A stretch of DNA of 64,000 bases from CBDCGS01 sp965216915 (GCA_965216915.1 CBDCGS010000008.1:186001-250000), one strand, 5' to 3'. Shown: positions 50,494 through 60,130, counted from the stretch's first letter. Translations and numbers: made by a program. Notes: generated by a model from the sequence alone, not told the origin.

Positions 50494-51603
50494 TTAGAAG
50501 GTGATGACGCTGCGGATCGACTCGCCCTCATGCATGAGGTGGAAGGCGTCGTTGATCGACTCGATCGGCAGGGTGTGGGTGATCATCGGGTCGATCTCGA
50601 TCTTGCCCTCCATGTACCAGTCGACGATGTTCGGCACCTCGGTGCGTCCCTTGGCGCCGCCGAAGGCGGAGCCGCGCCAAACCCGCCCGGTGACCAGCTG
50701 GAAGGGGCGGGTCGAAATCTCCTGGCCCGCGCCCGCGACCCCGATGATCGTGCTCTCGCCCCAGCCCTTGTGGCAGCATTCGAGGGCCTGGCGCATCGTA
50801 TGGACATTGCCGATGCACTCGAAACTGTGATCGGCGCCGCCCTCGGTGAGGTGCACGAGATAGGGCACGAGATCTCCTTCGACCTCTGCCGGGTTGACGA
50901 AGTGGGTCATGCCGAAGCGTTCCGCGAGCGCCCGCTTCTTGGGGTTGACGTCGATGCCGACGATCATGTTGGCGCCGGCGAGGCGCGCGCCTTGGATGAC
51001 GTTGAGGCCGATGCCGCCGAGCCCGAAGACGATCACATTGTCGCCCGCCTGCACCTTCGCGGTGTTGACCACGGCGCCGATTCCGGTCGTCACGCCGCAG
51101 CCGATGTAGCAGATCTTGTCGAACGGGGCGTCCTCGCGCACCTTGGCGAGGGAGATCTCCGGCAGCACGGTGTAGTTGGCGAAGGTCGAGGTGCCCATAT
51201 AGTGGTGCAGTGGCTCGCCACCGAGCGAAAAACGACTCGAGCCGTCGGGCATCACGCCGCGCCCCTGGGTCTCGCGAATCGCCTGGCAAAGGTTGGTCTT
51301 GCCGCTGAGACAGTATTCACAGGTGCGGCACTCGGGAACGTAAAGCGGGATCACGTGGTCACCCGGTTTGACGCTCGCCACCCCCGGGCCGACCTCGGCC
51401 ACGATGCCGGCGCCTTCATGCCCGAGAATCGCCGGAAAGAGGCCTTCCGGGTCTTCGCCGGAGAGCGTGAACGCGTCGGTGTGGCACACCCCGGTCGCCT
51501 TGATCTCGACGAGCACCTCACCGCCCTTGGGGCCTTCGAGGGTGACCGACTCAACGCTGAGCGGGCGGCCTGCTGCGCTCGCGACGGCTGCGCGGACCTC
51601 CAT
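50494..51603 (-). CDS. frmA: S-(hydroxymethyl)glutathione dehydrogenase (class III alcohol dehydrogenase)
   Basis: A 369-residue zinc enzyme that oxidises S-hydroxymethylglutathione to S-formylglutathione, the glutathione route of formaldehyde detoxification. The catalytic zinc region GVCHTDAFTLSG, GHEGAGIVAEVG, the structural zinc cysteines in CRTCEYCLSGKTNLC and the loop VFGLGGIGLNVIQGA are all present. GGAG lies 10 bases before the ATG. S-formylglutathione hydrolase (fghA) is not adjacent. The enzyme could support C1 metabolism begun by the corrinoid operon. Confidence 0.95.
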   Translation of the reverse strand: MEVRAAVASAAGRPLSVESVTLEGPKGGEVLVEIKATGVCHTDAFTLSGEDPEGLFPAILGHEGAGIVAEVGPGVASVKPGDHVIPLYVPECRTCEYCLSGKTNLCQAIRETQGRGVMPDGSSRFSLGGEPLHHYMGTSTFANYTVLPEISLAKVREDAPFDKICYIGCGVTTGIGAVVNTAKVQAGDNVIVFGLGGIGLNVIQGARLAGANMIVGIDVNPKKRALAERFGMTHFVNPAEVEGDLVPYLVHLTEGGADHSFECIGNVHTMRQALECCHKGWGESTIIGVAGAGQEISTRPFQLVTGRVWRGSAFGGAKGRTEVPNIVDWYMEGKIEIDPMITHTLPIESINDAFHLMHEGESIRSVITF

Positions 51604-51875
51604 GTGGTCAAATCTCCGGGTTGTTGCTACGTGCCAAACCACCACTCTCTCATTGCCGCCGACATCAAGCAAGCAGTGGCGCGATAGGGCCTAAAAAGTT
51701 GCGCCATATGGCAGTTCGGTGATTGCTTCGGGCGCCGGTCCGTGTGCTATGCTCATGCCAAGCGCGGGCGTGTCGCGGCGGCGGAGACGATGACGTCGGA
51801 CGGGCCCGAGCAGGGGTCCGGCGGCGTCGAGGGCGTGCCCGGACATGTGACGGAACAAGGAGCGGGAGGCACCCA

Positions 51876-53273
51876 ATGATCTGGTTCCACAAGAAGAAGC
51901 AAACCAAAAAGCAGCGCTTCGACGAGGAGATGAGAGCCCAGGGCGGCATTGTCGATCCGTTGAACCCGACACGGCGCGGCTTCATGTCGACCGCGGCATC
52001 GGCAGCGATCGGCGCAGCGGGTGTCGCGGGCGCGGGCACCATCGCGGCGATCAACAACGGCGCGAAGGCCGACGGCGACCCCATTCCGATTGGCGCCATG
52101 CTTCCCTACACCGGTTGGGGCGCGGACGATGCCCGGAACTTCGAATATGGCCTGACGCTCGCGGCCGAAGAGATCAACGCGGCGGGCGGCATTCTCGGGC
52201 GTCCGATCGAGTTCCACTACGAAGACACCAAGGAAATCACGGCCGAGACCGTGACCTCGGCGGCGCGGCGTCTGATCGACCGCGTCGGTGTGCATGCCAT
52301 CATCAATGGCTACAATTCGCTGTCGGTGCGCGCGGAGTACGACACCATCGCGGACGCGGGCATCCCCTACGTCCACGACAACACACAGTACGGCCATCAG
52401 TTCGCGGTGCGCGACAACATGGACCGCTACTACTGCATCTTCCAGGATGACCCGTCCGAGTACTATTACGGCCCGGGCTTGATCTACTTCCTGGACGAGC
52501 TTGAGAAAACCGGCAAGTGGACGCGGCCGAACAACAAGATCGCGCTTCTCTCCGGGAGCATCGACTACGCGATCACCATCGCGAAGGGCGTGCGCGACAC
52601 TGCCGCCCAGTTCGGATGGGAACTCGCCATCGACGACGTGGTTACGCAGCCCGTCGACGACTGGGGTCCGGCGCTCGTTCGCGTGCGCGATCTTCAGCCG
52701 GCGCTGGTCGCGACGACGCACGGCGTTCCCTCGGATCAGACCGGTCTCGTCACCGGCTTCGCCGAGAACCCGATCAACAGCCTGGTCTACGTGCAGTACG
52801 CGCTTCAACTGCGTTCGTTCCTCGACATTGTCAAGGACACGGGCCATGGCGTGTTCTGCTCGACCACCATCGGCACGCTTCAGGACGAGATCGGCAACGC
52901 GTTCGCCAAGGTCGTACGCGATCGCTGGGGTCAGGACGCGACGCCGATGGTCGCGGGTCAGGTCTACGACTCGGTGTACCTCTGGGCGATCGCGGCGTGC
53001 CGCGCCGGTGGCACGGGCGAGCCGTTCGACGGGATCGATCAGAACAAGAAGGTCTGCGACTTCATGCGGCAGTCGATCTACCGCGGCGTGGTCGGGACCA
53101 TTCGGTTCATGTGGGGCCAGGCGGCGACGCCTTATCCTGCGGAGACCAACGATCCGTCGCTCGGCATGCCGACGATCATCATGCAGTGCCAGGACTGGAC
53201 GAAGGACGTCACGATCATCGGTCCGCAGCCTTATGCTGTGGGCGATTGGATGACGCCGCCGTGGCTCTCCTAG
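51876..53273 (+). CDS. HAAT-type ABC transporter substrate-binding protein with Tat-like signal
   Basis: A 465-residue periplasmic binding protein of the amide-urea/branched-chain amino acid class. The N-terminus is a long basic stretch followed by twin arginines R33-R34 (TRRGFMSTAASAAIG), a Tat-type signal rather than the usual Sec signal. The mature part begins near IPIGAMLPYTGWG and contains LTLAAEEINAAGGILGRPI. Tyr, Trp and Gln are abundant; the ligand is unknown. AAGGAGCGGGAGG precedes the ATG. It heads a five-gene transporter operon and is divergent from frmA across 272 bases. Confidence 0.9.
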   Translation: MIWFHKKKQTKKQRFDEEMRAQGGIVDPLNPTRRGFMSTAASAAIGAAGVAGAGTIAAINNGAKADGDPIPIGAMLPYTGWGADDARNFEYGLTLAAEEINAAGGILGRPIEFHYEDTKEITAETVTSAARRLIDRVGVHAIINGYNSLSVRAEYDTIADAGIPYVHDNTQYGHQFAVRDNMDRYYCIFQDDPSEYYYGPGLIYFLDELEKTGKWTRPNNKIALLSGSIDYAITIAKGVRDTAAQFGWELAIDDVVTQPVDDWGPALVRVRDLQPALVATTHGVPSDQTGLVTGFAENPINSLVYVQYALQLRSFLDIVKDTGHGVFCSTTIGTLQDEIGNAFAKVVRDRWGQDATPMVAGQVYDSVYLWAIAACRAGGTGEPFDGIDQNKKVCDFMRQSIYRGVVGTIRFMWGQAATPYPAETNDPSLGMPTIIMQCQDWTKDVTIIGPQPYAVGDWMTPPWLS

Positions 53274-53305
53274 CGATCTGACAGTTCAACTCTAAGAGCC
53301 AGTTC

Positions 53306-54109
53306 ATGGCCGAGGAGGGAACTCAACCGCTGCTGGCGTGCCGAAACGTCTTCAAATATTTCGGTGCGCTGGCTGCGGTGAATGACTTCGACCTCGATGT
53401 CTATCCCGGGGACATTATCGGCATTGGCGGCCCGAACGGCGCCGGCAAAACGACGTTCCTGGATGTGATTTCGGGGATCAACGCCGCGACCAGCGGTGAG
53501 ATCAAGCTCGAGGGGCGCGATGTTGCGACCCTCGAGCCTCACGTCATCTGCCATCGCGGGATGGCGCGCACCTTCCAGCTCAACGCCGGCTTCGATTCGA
53601 TGACGATCCGCGAGAACGTGCTCGTCGGGTCTGCGTTCGGGCTCGGCGATCACGGCGTTCCCGCGATGACCTTCTCGCGCGAGATGCGTGAGCGGGTCGA
53701 TTGGGCGCTCGAGCTCTGCAGCCTGAGCGATCGTTCGCATCTGATCGCGAGCGAGATCCCCGTGCTCGACCGCAAGCTCTTGATGCTGGCGAGCGCGGTC
53801 GCCACCAAGCCAAAGCTCCTTCTGATCGACGAGCCGGTCGGTGGCCTCAACCCGCACGAGATCGACGACGTGATGGAGATCGTGCACGGCCTGATCGATG
53901 CCGGCATGACGATCATCCTGATCGAGCACGTCATGCGGTTTCTCGTGCAGCTCTCGAAACGCATCGTGATCATGCATCACGGCGAGAAGATCTTCGAGGG
54001 CGACGCCAAGGGCTTTTTGAGCGACCGGCGTGTCGTCGAGGTTTATCTCGGCGAGGGCACCGCCGATCGCCTTCAACACATGCTGGCGGAGCGCGCGGGC
54101 AATGGCTGA
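53306..54109 (+). CDS. livG: ABC transporter ATPase (LivG-like)
   Basis: A 267-residue ATPase with Walker A GGPNGAGKTT, Walker B LLLIDEPVGGLNP and switch His in LIEHVM. The signature motif is unusual: the place of LSxGQ reads IPVLDRKLLMLA, without the Gly pair seen in most LivG proteins. The composite ATP site may rely on the normal signature of its LivF partner. It follows the binding protein by 32 bases, and its stop overlaps livF. Confidence 0.88.
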   Translation: MAEEGTQPLLACRNVFKYFGALAAVNDFDLDVYPGDIIGIGGPNGAGKTTFLDVISGINAATSGEIKLEGRDVATLEPHVICHRGMARTFQLNAGFDSMTIRENVLVGSAFGLGDHGVPAMTFSREMRERVDWALELCSLSDRSHLIASEIPVLDRKLLMLASAVATKPKLLLIDEPVGGLNPHEIDDVMEIVHGLIDAGMTIILIEHVMRFLVQLSKRIVIMHHGEKIFEGDAKGFLSDRRVVEVYLGEGTADRLQHMLAERAGNG

Positions 54110-54818
54110 GGCGCTCTTATCCGTCCGCAACCTGCACGCGGGCTACCAGGGACAGAACGTCCTCAATGACGTCACCTTCGACGTGCCCGAGGGCTCGCTG
54201 ATTTGCCTGCTCGGCCCCAACGGCCACGGCAAGACCACCCTTCTTCGCTGCATTTCGGGCCTCATGAAGCCGACGAGCGGCGAGATCAGCTTCGCGGGTA
54301 GGCGCATCGACGGCATGGAGGCCGAGCGCGTCGTCAGTCTCGGCGTCGTGATGATCCCGCAGGGAGACCTCCTGTTCCCGGAGATGAGCGTCTACGACAA
54401 CCTCAAGATGGGGGCCTACCACCCGCGGGTGCGCAAGACCTTCGAGCAGGATGTCGAGCGCATCTACACGCTGCTGCCGCGGCTCAAGGAGCGCACGACG
54501 CAGCTCGCGCGCACACTCTCGGGCGGCGAGCGGCGCATGCTCGCGATTGGCCGCGGCCTGCTTTCGGGCGGCGATATTCTGATGATGGACGAGCCTTCGC
54601 TCGGCCTCGCGCCGATCGTCATCGATCAGATCTACGGCATCATCAACGACCTGCAGCAGGAGGGGCGGACCATCCTCCTCGTCGAGGAGAATGCGAGCCG
54701 GATCGTCGATATCGCCGACCGCATTCACCTGATCGACACGGGCCAGATCGTCTGGGAGGGCGACGGCAACGAGCTGCACTCCAACCAGCAAATTCTCGAA
54801 ACCTACCTCGGCGGCTAA
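54102..54818 (+). CDS. livF: ABC transporter ATPase (LivF-like)
   Basis: A 238-residue ATPase with Walker A GPNGHGKTT, signature TLSGGERRMLAIGRGL, Walker B ILMMDEPSLGLAP and VEENASRIVDIADR. In LivF the switch His is commonly replaced (VEQN); here VEEN. The ATG at 54102 overlaps the livG stop by 8 bases, and the longer frame from 54030 is rejected. It pairs with livG as the two nucleotide-binding subunits. Confidence 0.92.
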   Translation: MAEALLSVRNLHAGYQGQNVLNDVTFDVPEGSLICLLGPNGHGKTTLLRCISGLMKPTSGEISFAGRRIDGMEAERVVSLGVVMIPQGDLLFPEMSVYDNLKMGAYHPRVRKTFEQDVERIYTLLPRLKERTTQLARTLSGGERRMLAIGRGLLSGGDILMMDEPSLGLAPIVIDQIYGIINDLQQEGRTILLVEENASRIVDIADRIHLIDTGQIVWEGDGNELHSNQQILETYLGG

Positions 54819-54836
54819 GGGGGCGGGACCCGAGGC

Positions 54837-55730
54837 ATGAACTTTTTTGTCCAGATCATCGTGAGCGGCCTGACCTTCGGCGCAATGTACGCGCTCGCGG
54901 CGGTCGGGCTCGCGCTGGTCTGGGGCGCGTTCAACATGCTCAACATGGCGCACGGCATCATCATGACGCTCGGCGCCTATTTCGCGCTGCTGTGGGCCGA
55001 TATCTGGGGCATGCCGCTATTCTTCGCCGCGCCGTTTGCGGCGATCTGCGGTGGGGGCTTCGGCGTGCTCGTCTACTTCATCTCGGCGCACTGGATGCTG
55101 CGCCAGCGCAATTTCGAGGTGACGATCATCATCGCCACCTTCGGGCTCGGCATGGCGGCCGAGGCGGGGCTGCTCAAGTTCCTGCGCGAGGAGTTCCGCA
55201 CGGCGCCCTATTCGCAGCCGCTTTCGCTGGGCGCGGATTCGTTCCTCATCGGCGATGTGCCGGTGAGCTATCAGCGCATCGTCGTCTGGGCCGTGGCGCT
55301 CGTCCTGATCCTACTCGTTGGCGTGTTCCTGACGCGCACCAATGTCGGCCGCGCGATCCGGGCGACCGCGCAGAACCGCGATGCCGCGCGCCTCATGGGC
55401 ATTCCCGTACGACGAATCTACGTCATGGTGCTGGCGCTCGCGAGCGCGCTTGCCGCGATCTCGGGCATCATGCTGTCCTCTTTCAAGGACGTGCACCCGC
55501 TGATGGGCGGCGATCCGATGCTCAAGGCGTTCATCGTGATCGTGCTCGCGGGCCTCGGCAACATGGTGGGCGCGCTCTACGCCGCGCTCCTGGTGGGCAT
55601 GGTCGAGGCGACCGTCAAGGTCATGCTCGCCGACAAGTACGGCTTCACGGCTATTCTCGTGCTCGTGATCATCGCACTCATTTGGCGACCGGCTGGCCTC
55701 TTCGGCCAGCGCACGGTGGCGCGGCAGTAA
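54837..55730 (+). CDS. livH: ABC transporter permease (LivH-like)
   Basis: A 297-residue permease with about eight membrane segments. The LivH signature NMLNMAHGIIMTLGAYFALL lies near residue 40, and NVGRAIRATAQNRDAARLMGI is the coupling-helix loop that contacts the ATPases. It follows livF by 18 bases and precedes livM by 4. Confidence 0.92.
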   Translation: MNFFVQIIVSGLTFGAMYALAAVGLALVWGAFNMLNMAHGIIMTLGAYFALLWADIWGMPLFFAAPFAAICGGGFGVLVYFISAHWMLRQRNFEVTIIIATFGLGMAAEAGLLKFLREEFRTAPYSQPLSLGADSFLIGDVPVSYQRIVVWAVALVLILLVGVFLTRTNVGRAIRATAQNRDAARLMGIPVRRIYVMVLALASALAAISGIMLSSFKDVHPLMGGDPMLKAFIVIVLAGLGNMVGALYAALLVGMVEATVKVMLADKYGFTAILVLVIIALIWRPAGLFGQRTVARQ

Positions 55731-55734
55731 CCCC

Positions 55735-56775
55735 ATGAAGCACCGCGACATCATCATCTTTCTGATCCTGCTCGGGATCGCGATCGCCTTCCCCTATATG
55801 GGCGTGAAGCGCTACCTCATCGCGAGCGCGCTCATCATGTTCTGCTACGCCACGGTGGTGAGCCAGTGGAACCTGGTGTTCGGCATGGCCGGCATCTTCT
55901 CGCTGGCGCAGGTCGCGATCTTCGCCTTCGGCGCCTACACCACCGCCGTGCTCGGGCGCTACCTCGAGTGGTCGCTGTGGTACGCCTTCCCGGTCGCGGG
56001 TGCCGCGGGCATGGTGTTCAGCGTGTTCATCGGGCTTGCCTGCCTCAGGCTCCGCGGCATCTACGTCGCCCTGCTTACGCTCGCCATCTCGCAGGTCATG
56101 TTCGTGCTCATACAGACGGACTCTGTCTGCAGTCCGCTGAATCAGAAGATCAACCCGGCGACCTGCGTCTCCTTCACGGGTGGCGCGCAGGGGCTCGGCG
56201 GTTTCGGCAACTTCGGCTGGCGCGAGGTGCTCGGCGGGCGCAACTGGATGCTCGGCGACTACTACACGATGCTCGGGCTCCTCGTAGTCGGCCTCGTCGT
56301 GATGTACCTCGTGACGAAGAGCCGCATCGGCCTTGCCTTCAAGGCGCTCCGCGACAATGAGGAGCTGGCGCGCTCGCGCGGCATCAGCATGTTCAAATAT
56401 CAGCTGATCGTGTTCGCGCTCTCCGCTTTCCTAACCTCGGTTGCGGGCGGCTTCTACGCCGCGCATTTCGGTTCGGTCGGCTCCAACCTCGTCGCCTTCC
56501 CGCTGCTCTTGTTCCTGATCTCGATGCTCGTGGTGGGCGGCATCGGCCGGCTCTGGGGGCCGCTGCTCGGCGCCTTCCTCCTGATGGCGGCCGACGAGGT
56601 GTTTAAGGAGTTCTCGGACTGGCGCAACATCGGCCTCGGCATGATCGTGCTCGTGTTCATGATCTTCTTGCCTGAGGGTGTGGCGGGCGCGATCGAGAGC
56701 CTCTCCAACCGCGTGCTAAGGGTCTGGGCCTTCATCCGCGGTCGCGGTCGCCGCAACACGGCCGCCGCCGAGTAG
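55735..56775 (+). CDS. livM: ABC transporter permease (LivM-like)
   Basis: A 346-residue permease, the heterodimer partner of livH. WNLVFGMAGIFSLAQVAIFAFGAY and the coupling loop SRIGLAFKALRDNEELARSRG are visible. A loop with Cys, Asn and Asp (SVCSPLNQKINPATCVSF) faces the periplasm between membrane segments and is longer than in typical LivM; two cysteines there could form a disulfide. It ends the transporter operon and is convergent with the monooxygenase subunit gene. Confidence 0.92.
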   Translation: MKHRDIIIFLILLGIAIAFPYMGVKRYLIASALIMFCYATVVSQWNLVFGMAGIFSLAQVAIFAFGAYTTAVLGRYLEWSLWYAFPVAGAAGMVFSVFIGLACLRLRGIYVALLTLAISQVMFVLIQTDSVCSPLNQKINPATCVSFTGGAQGLGGFGNFGWREVLGGRNWMLGDYYTMLGLLVVGLVVMYLVTKSRIGLAFKALRDNEELARSRGISMFKYQLIVFALSAFLTSVAGGFYAAHFGSVGSNLVAFPLLLFLISMLVVGGIGRLWGPLLGAFLLMAADEVFKEFSDWRNIGLGMIVLVFMIFLPEGVAGAIESLSNRVLRVWAFIRGRGRRNTAAAE

Positions 56776-56850
56776 CACGCGCGCACCTGATCGGTGTCCC
56801 GGCCTCCCGGCGCCTGCGCCGGGGTGACCAGCGTGGCGGTGCGTCAGTCG

Positions 56851-57843
56851 CTATGCTGAGAACCCGAGCGTGGTGCGGAATTCGCGGGCGGCGGTCTTGG
56901 CCGCCTCGGCGCCGTCTGGATTGTCCGGCAGCGCGGCGCAGTAGGCGTCGATCGCCGCGTCGCCGAGCGCCGCCCACTTTGCGACCCAATCCGCAAGAAC
57001 CGCATCGTTGCCGTCCGTCTGACGCGCGAAGTCAACCAGCGCCTTGGTCCAGCGCCGGCAGCGCTCGCTGTCGATCCACTGCGCGTCGAGCAGCTGGGCG
57101 AGCAGCGTGTCGGCGTTGCGGCGGGCGGATTGGCCGAGCTGGCGGATGAACGCCTCGTCGAGCGCCGGCTTCGCGACGAGATTGAGCGCGACGAAGTGCT
57201 CGGCCCAGTCGTAGGTAGCGAGCGCACGCTCCATGAGTTCGCGGAAGCCCTGCCAGCACGCGTCGTCCTCCCAATAGCCTCGCTCCCGCTCGATGAAGCC
57301 CGCCTCTGGATAGGCGTCGGCGAGCTCCTTCGTCCGATAGGCGACGCGCGAGACCCAGCGCAGCTGATCGGCAGCCTGGAACATGGCGCAGTTCTCGATC
57401 GTCGACGACGGCACGATTTGCACGAGATAGGACGAGCCCATCTGCAACGCGTGAAGCGGATAGCGCGCCGGCGTATAGAGCCGCCCGAGCGCCGCGACCC
57501 ACTCGGCCGAAAGCCCGCTGTCATGCTCGTTGCGGCTGTGCTCCTCGAGCAGGCCGTCCACATAGGTCTCCTGCCCGTCCTGCATCACATTGTAGGTGCG
57601 ATAGATCATCTGATCGGGATCGCGGAACGCATCCCAATCCTCGTGGCGGAGCGCGCTCTCGTTGCGGTACTTGATGTACCACTTGTTCATCGGGATCTCG
57701 GGGCTTAGCGCCCAGGGCGTCGGATCGTCGGTGCTCCAGAGCAGATTGGTCGAGACGATCTCGTACTCGCTGGGCTTCCGCCGCTGCTTGGCGAGATGGC
57801 TCCACGTCTTGAGCGGCTTCGACAGATCGGACGTGTCGGTCAT
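56851..57843 (-). CDS. Aromatic/alkene monooxygenase hydroxylase beta subunit (TmoE/DmpL-like), orphan
   Basis: A 330-residue protein matching the beta subunit of soluble diiron monooxygenases for toluene, phenol or alkenes: LKTWSHLAKQRRKPSEYEIV near the start, WYIKYRNESALRHEDWDAFRDPDQ, and YPLHALQMGSSYLVQ. The beta subunit is structural; the diiron alpha subunit, gamma subunit, effector, ferredoxin and reductase normally sit beside it, but none is in this window. The ATG at 57843 gives the family start. It lies 76 bases downstream of a flavin hydroxyacid oxidase gene. Confidence 0.88.
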   Translation of the reverse strand: MTDTSDLSKPLKTWSHLAKQRRKPSEYEIVSTNLLWSTDDPTPWALSPEIPMNKWYIKYRNESALRHEDWDAFRDPDQMIYRTYNVMQDGQETYVDGLLEEHSRNEHDSGLSAEWVAALGRLYTPARYPLHALQMGSSYLVQIVPSSTIENCAMFQAADQLRWVSRVAYRTKELADAYPEAGFIERERGYWEDDACWQGFRELMERALATYDWAEHFVALNLVAKPALDEAFIRQLGQSARRNADTLLAQLLDAQWIDSERCRRWTKALVDFARQTDGNDAVLADWVAKWAALGDAAIDAYCAALPDNPDGAEAAKTAAREFRTTLGFSA

Positions 57844-57919
57844 GGCTGTGGTCCCAAGGGTTGAGAGCGGGCCAAGCGGCAGTGTGAAGGCCCGGGGCCG
57901 CCGGCGCAACCGCGACGCA

Positions 57920-59161
57920 TCAGCCGTGCGCGCCGCCCTCGAGCGCGGTCGGCAGCGGTGCGACGCGCTGTCGCTCCACCGCCGGCTCCACGCACTGAAG
58001 CAAGAGGTCGGGCCCGATGTCGGCGACCCGTCCGATGCCGCAAAGCCCCATCGCGCGGTCGATCTCCGTGCGCATGATCTCGAGCGCATGGGCGATGCCG
58101 GGCCCGCCTGCGACCGCGAGCCCGAAGAGCTGAGCGCGGCCGAGGAGACAGGCGCGCGCGCCGAGCGCGAGCGCCTTCACCACATCGGCACCACGGCGCA
58201 CGCCGCCGTCGAGCAGCACCTCGAGCCGCCCGTCGGCGGCCTCGACGATGCCGGGAAGCGCCTCGATCGAGGACGCCGCGCCGTCGAGCTGCCGCCCGCC
58301 ATGGTTCGAGACGATGACGCCGTCGACGCCCCGCGCCGCCGCCTCCGCCGCCTCGCGCGGGTGCATGACGCCCTTGATCAGAAGCGGCCCCCGCCAAACC
58401 TCGCGCAGCCGGTCGATGTCATCCCACGATGCGCCGGGATCGATCAGCGAGACCATGCGCTCGGCGAGCTTGGTGAGATCGGCGCCCTCGCCCGGTCGTC
58501 GGTAGTTGCCGAAGGTGATGCCGCGGAGCGCATGGCGCATCCGGAAGAGCCAGGGCAGCTTGAGCGACATGGCGGCGATAGTGGCCGGTGAGAAACGCGG
58601 CGGGATGGTGAAGCCGTTGGCGGTGTCGCGTTCGCGGTGTCCAAGCACCTGCGTGTCGATGGTGACGACGAGGCCGTCATAACCCGCCGCTGCCGCACGC
58701 GCGGCGAGCTCGTGCGAAAAACCACGGTCCTTGTAGACGTGGATTTGCATCCAGCGTGGCGACGCGCCGGTCTCGGCGAGCTCCTCGATGTTGCAGACCG
58801 AGCCATGGCTCAGGCAATAGACGGTGCCGGCCGCCGCCGCCGCGCGTGCAGAAACGCGTTCGCCATCGGGCCAAAGTAGGCCCGCGAGCCCGGTCGGCGC
58901 CACCAGAACCGGCATCGAGAGCGTGCGGCCGAAGAGCTCGACCGTGAGATCGCGCTCGCCTGCGCCATCGAGCGGCCGCGGCAGGAGCGAGACGAGGTCG
59001 AACCCCGATTCGTTGCGCCTGAGCGTCCACTCGTCCTCGGCACCGCCGTCGACAAAATCGAACACCGGGCGCGGCAGAACACGCCTCGCCTCCGCGCGGA
59101 GCGTCGCGATGTTGTAGCAGCGCCGCTTCCAGCGCGGCCCGCCTTGTGCTTGCGCGGCCAT
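57920..59161 (-). CDS. FMN-dependent alpha-hydroxyacid oxidase/dehydrogenase (LldD-like)
   Basis: A 413-residue flavoenzyme of the L-lactate/mandelate/glycolate oxidase family. FDFVDGGAEDEWTLRRN starts the barrel, TIDTQVLGHRERD follows, and the active-site His is in VSNHGGRQLDGA, with the FMN phosphate loop in LLDGGVRRGADVVKAL. The substrate is a 2-hydroxyacid of unknown kind. The ATG at 59161 is preferred; the longer frame to 59410 crosses the divergent PPK2 gene. It is upstream of the orphan monooxygenase subunit on the same strand. Confidence 0.9.
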   Translation of the reverse strand: MAAQAQGGPRWKRRCYNIATLRAEARRVLPRPVFDFVDGGAEDEWTLRRNESGFDLVSLLPRPLDGAGERDLTVELFGRTLSMPVLVAPTGLAGLLWPDGERVSARAAAAAGTVYCLSHGSVCNIEELAETGASPRWMQIHVYKDRGFSHELAARAAAAGYDGLVVTIDTQVLGHRERDTANGFTIPPRFSPATIAAMSLKLPWLFRMRHALRGITFGNYRRPGEGADLTKLAERMVSLIDPGASWDDIDRLREVWRGPLLIKGVMHPREAAEAAARGVDGVIVSNHGGRQLDGAASSIEALPGIVEAADGRLEVLLDGGVRRGADVVKALALGARACLLGRAQLFGLAVAGGPGIAHALEIMRTEIDRAMGLCGIGRVADIGPDLLLQCVEPAVERQRVAPLPTALEGGAHG

Positions 59162-59281
59162 TGGCTCACCCGACCCGATCGTACCCTGCGATAGCCTACC
59201 GCGCGCGCGGGCTTTGGGCGAGCCTCGCGGCCCATCGTCCATAGTAAGATCACGCCCTGCGCAGACCACGAGAGGATAGCC

Positions 59282-60130
59282 ATGGCGATGACCGACGTCG
59301 ACGCGATCGTCGAGGAGAGCGTCGCGGGAACGACGATCGTGCGCACCTTCGATCGCACGTTCAGGCTGGCAGCGCTCAAGCCCATGCCCGCCCTCGGCCG
59401 CGCGCAACATGAGCGTGCGGTCCGCGCCCTCGAGGAACGGCTACGGCTGATCCAGCTCGCCTATGCACGCGAGGAGCGGAGCGGCATCGTCGTCTTTCAG
59501 GGCTGGGACGCGTCGGGTAAGGGCGGCACGATCCGGCGCATGACCTCCCGGCTCGATCCGCGCGCCTGCTTGGTGTGGCCGATCGGTGCGCCGGAGCCTG
59601 CCGAGGCGGGACGGCACTACCTCTATCGCTTCGCGATCCGTCTGCCCGACACGGGACAGCTCGCGGTGTTCGACCGCTCTTGGTATGGCCGCGTGCTGGT
59701 GGAGCGGGTGGAGGAGCTCGTGCCGCGCGCGATATGGCGGCGCGCCTATCGCGAGATCAACGGGCTCGAGCGCGCGCTCACCGACGATCGCACGCGCGTC
59801 GTCAAGATCTTCCTGCATATTTCGGCCGCCGAGCAGCTGCGCCGCTTCAAGAAGCGCGCGGAGCATCCCCTCAATCGCTGGAAGCTCACGGCGGAGGATT
59901 TCCGCAACCGCGCCAAGTGGCCCGCCTACGAAGCCGCCGTCGACGAGATGGTCGCGCGCACCTCGCGGCCGGCCGCGCCCTGGACGGTGGTGTACTCCAA
60001 CGACAAGAAACGCGCGCGGGTCGCCGCGCTCGGCGCGATAGCGGCCCAGCTCGGCGAAGGCATCGACCTCGCCATTCCGCCACTCGACCCAGCGGTCGCG
60101 CGCTTGCTGAAGAAGGCTTTGGCCGGCTGA
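59282..60130 (+). CDS. ppk2: Polyphosphate kinase 2
   Basis: A 282-residue PPK2 family enzyme that transfers phosphate between polyphosphate and nucleotides. Walker A is GWDASGKGGTIRR, the lid region is LYRFAIRLPDTGQ, and Walker B lies in VFDRSWYGRVLVERVE. HISAAEQLRRFKKRAEHPLNRWK is the usual basic stretch near the C-terminal half. Length and motifs are those of a single-domain PPK2; the class (I-III) cannot be decided by eye. It is divergent from the flavin oxidase gene. Confidence 0.92.
   Translation: MAMTDVDAIVEESVAGTTIVRTFDRTFRLAALKPMPALGRAQHERAVRALEERLRLIQLAYAREERSGIVVFQGWDASGKGGTIRRMTSRLDPRACLVWPIGAPEPAEAGRHYLYRFAIRLPDTGQLAVFDRSWYGRVLVERVEELVPRAIWRRAYREINGLERALTDDRTRVVKIFLHISAAEQLRRFKKRAEHPLNRWKLTAEDFRNRAKWPAYEAAVDEMVARTSRPAAPWTVVYSNDKKRARVAALGAIAAQLGEGIDLAIPPLDPAVARLLKKALAG

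Noticed and set aside
51723..51753. TTGCTT and TATGCT as a promoter for the first HAAT transporter
   Set aside because: The spacing is 19 bases, longer than optimal, and there is no supporting operator. It could be real but I cannot support it.
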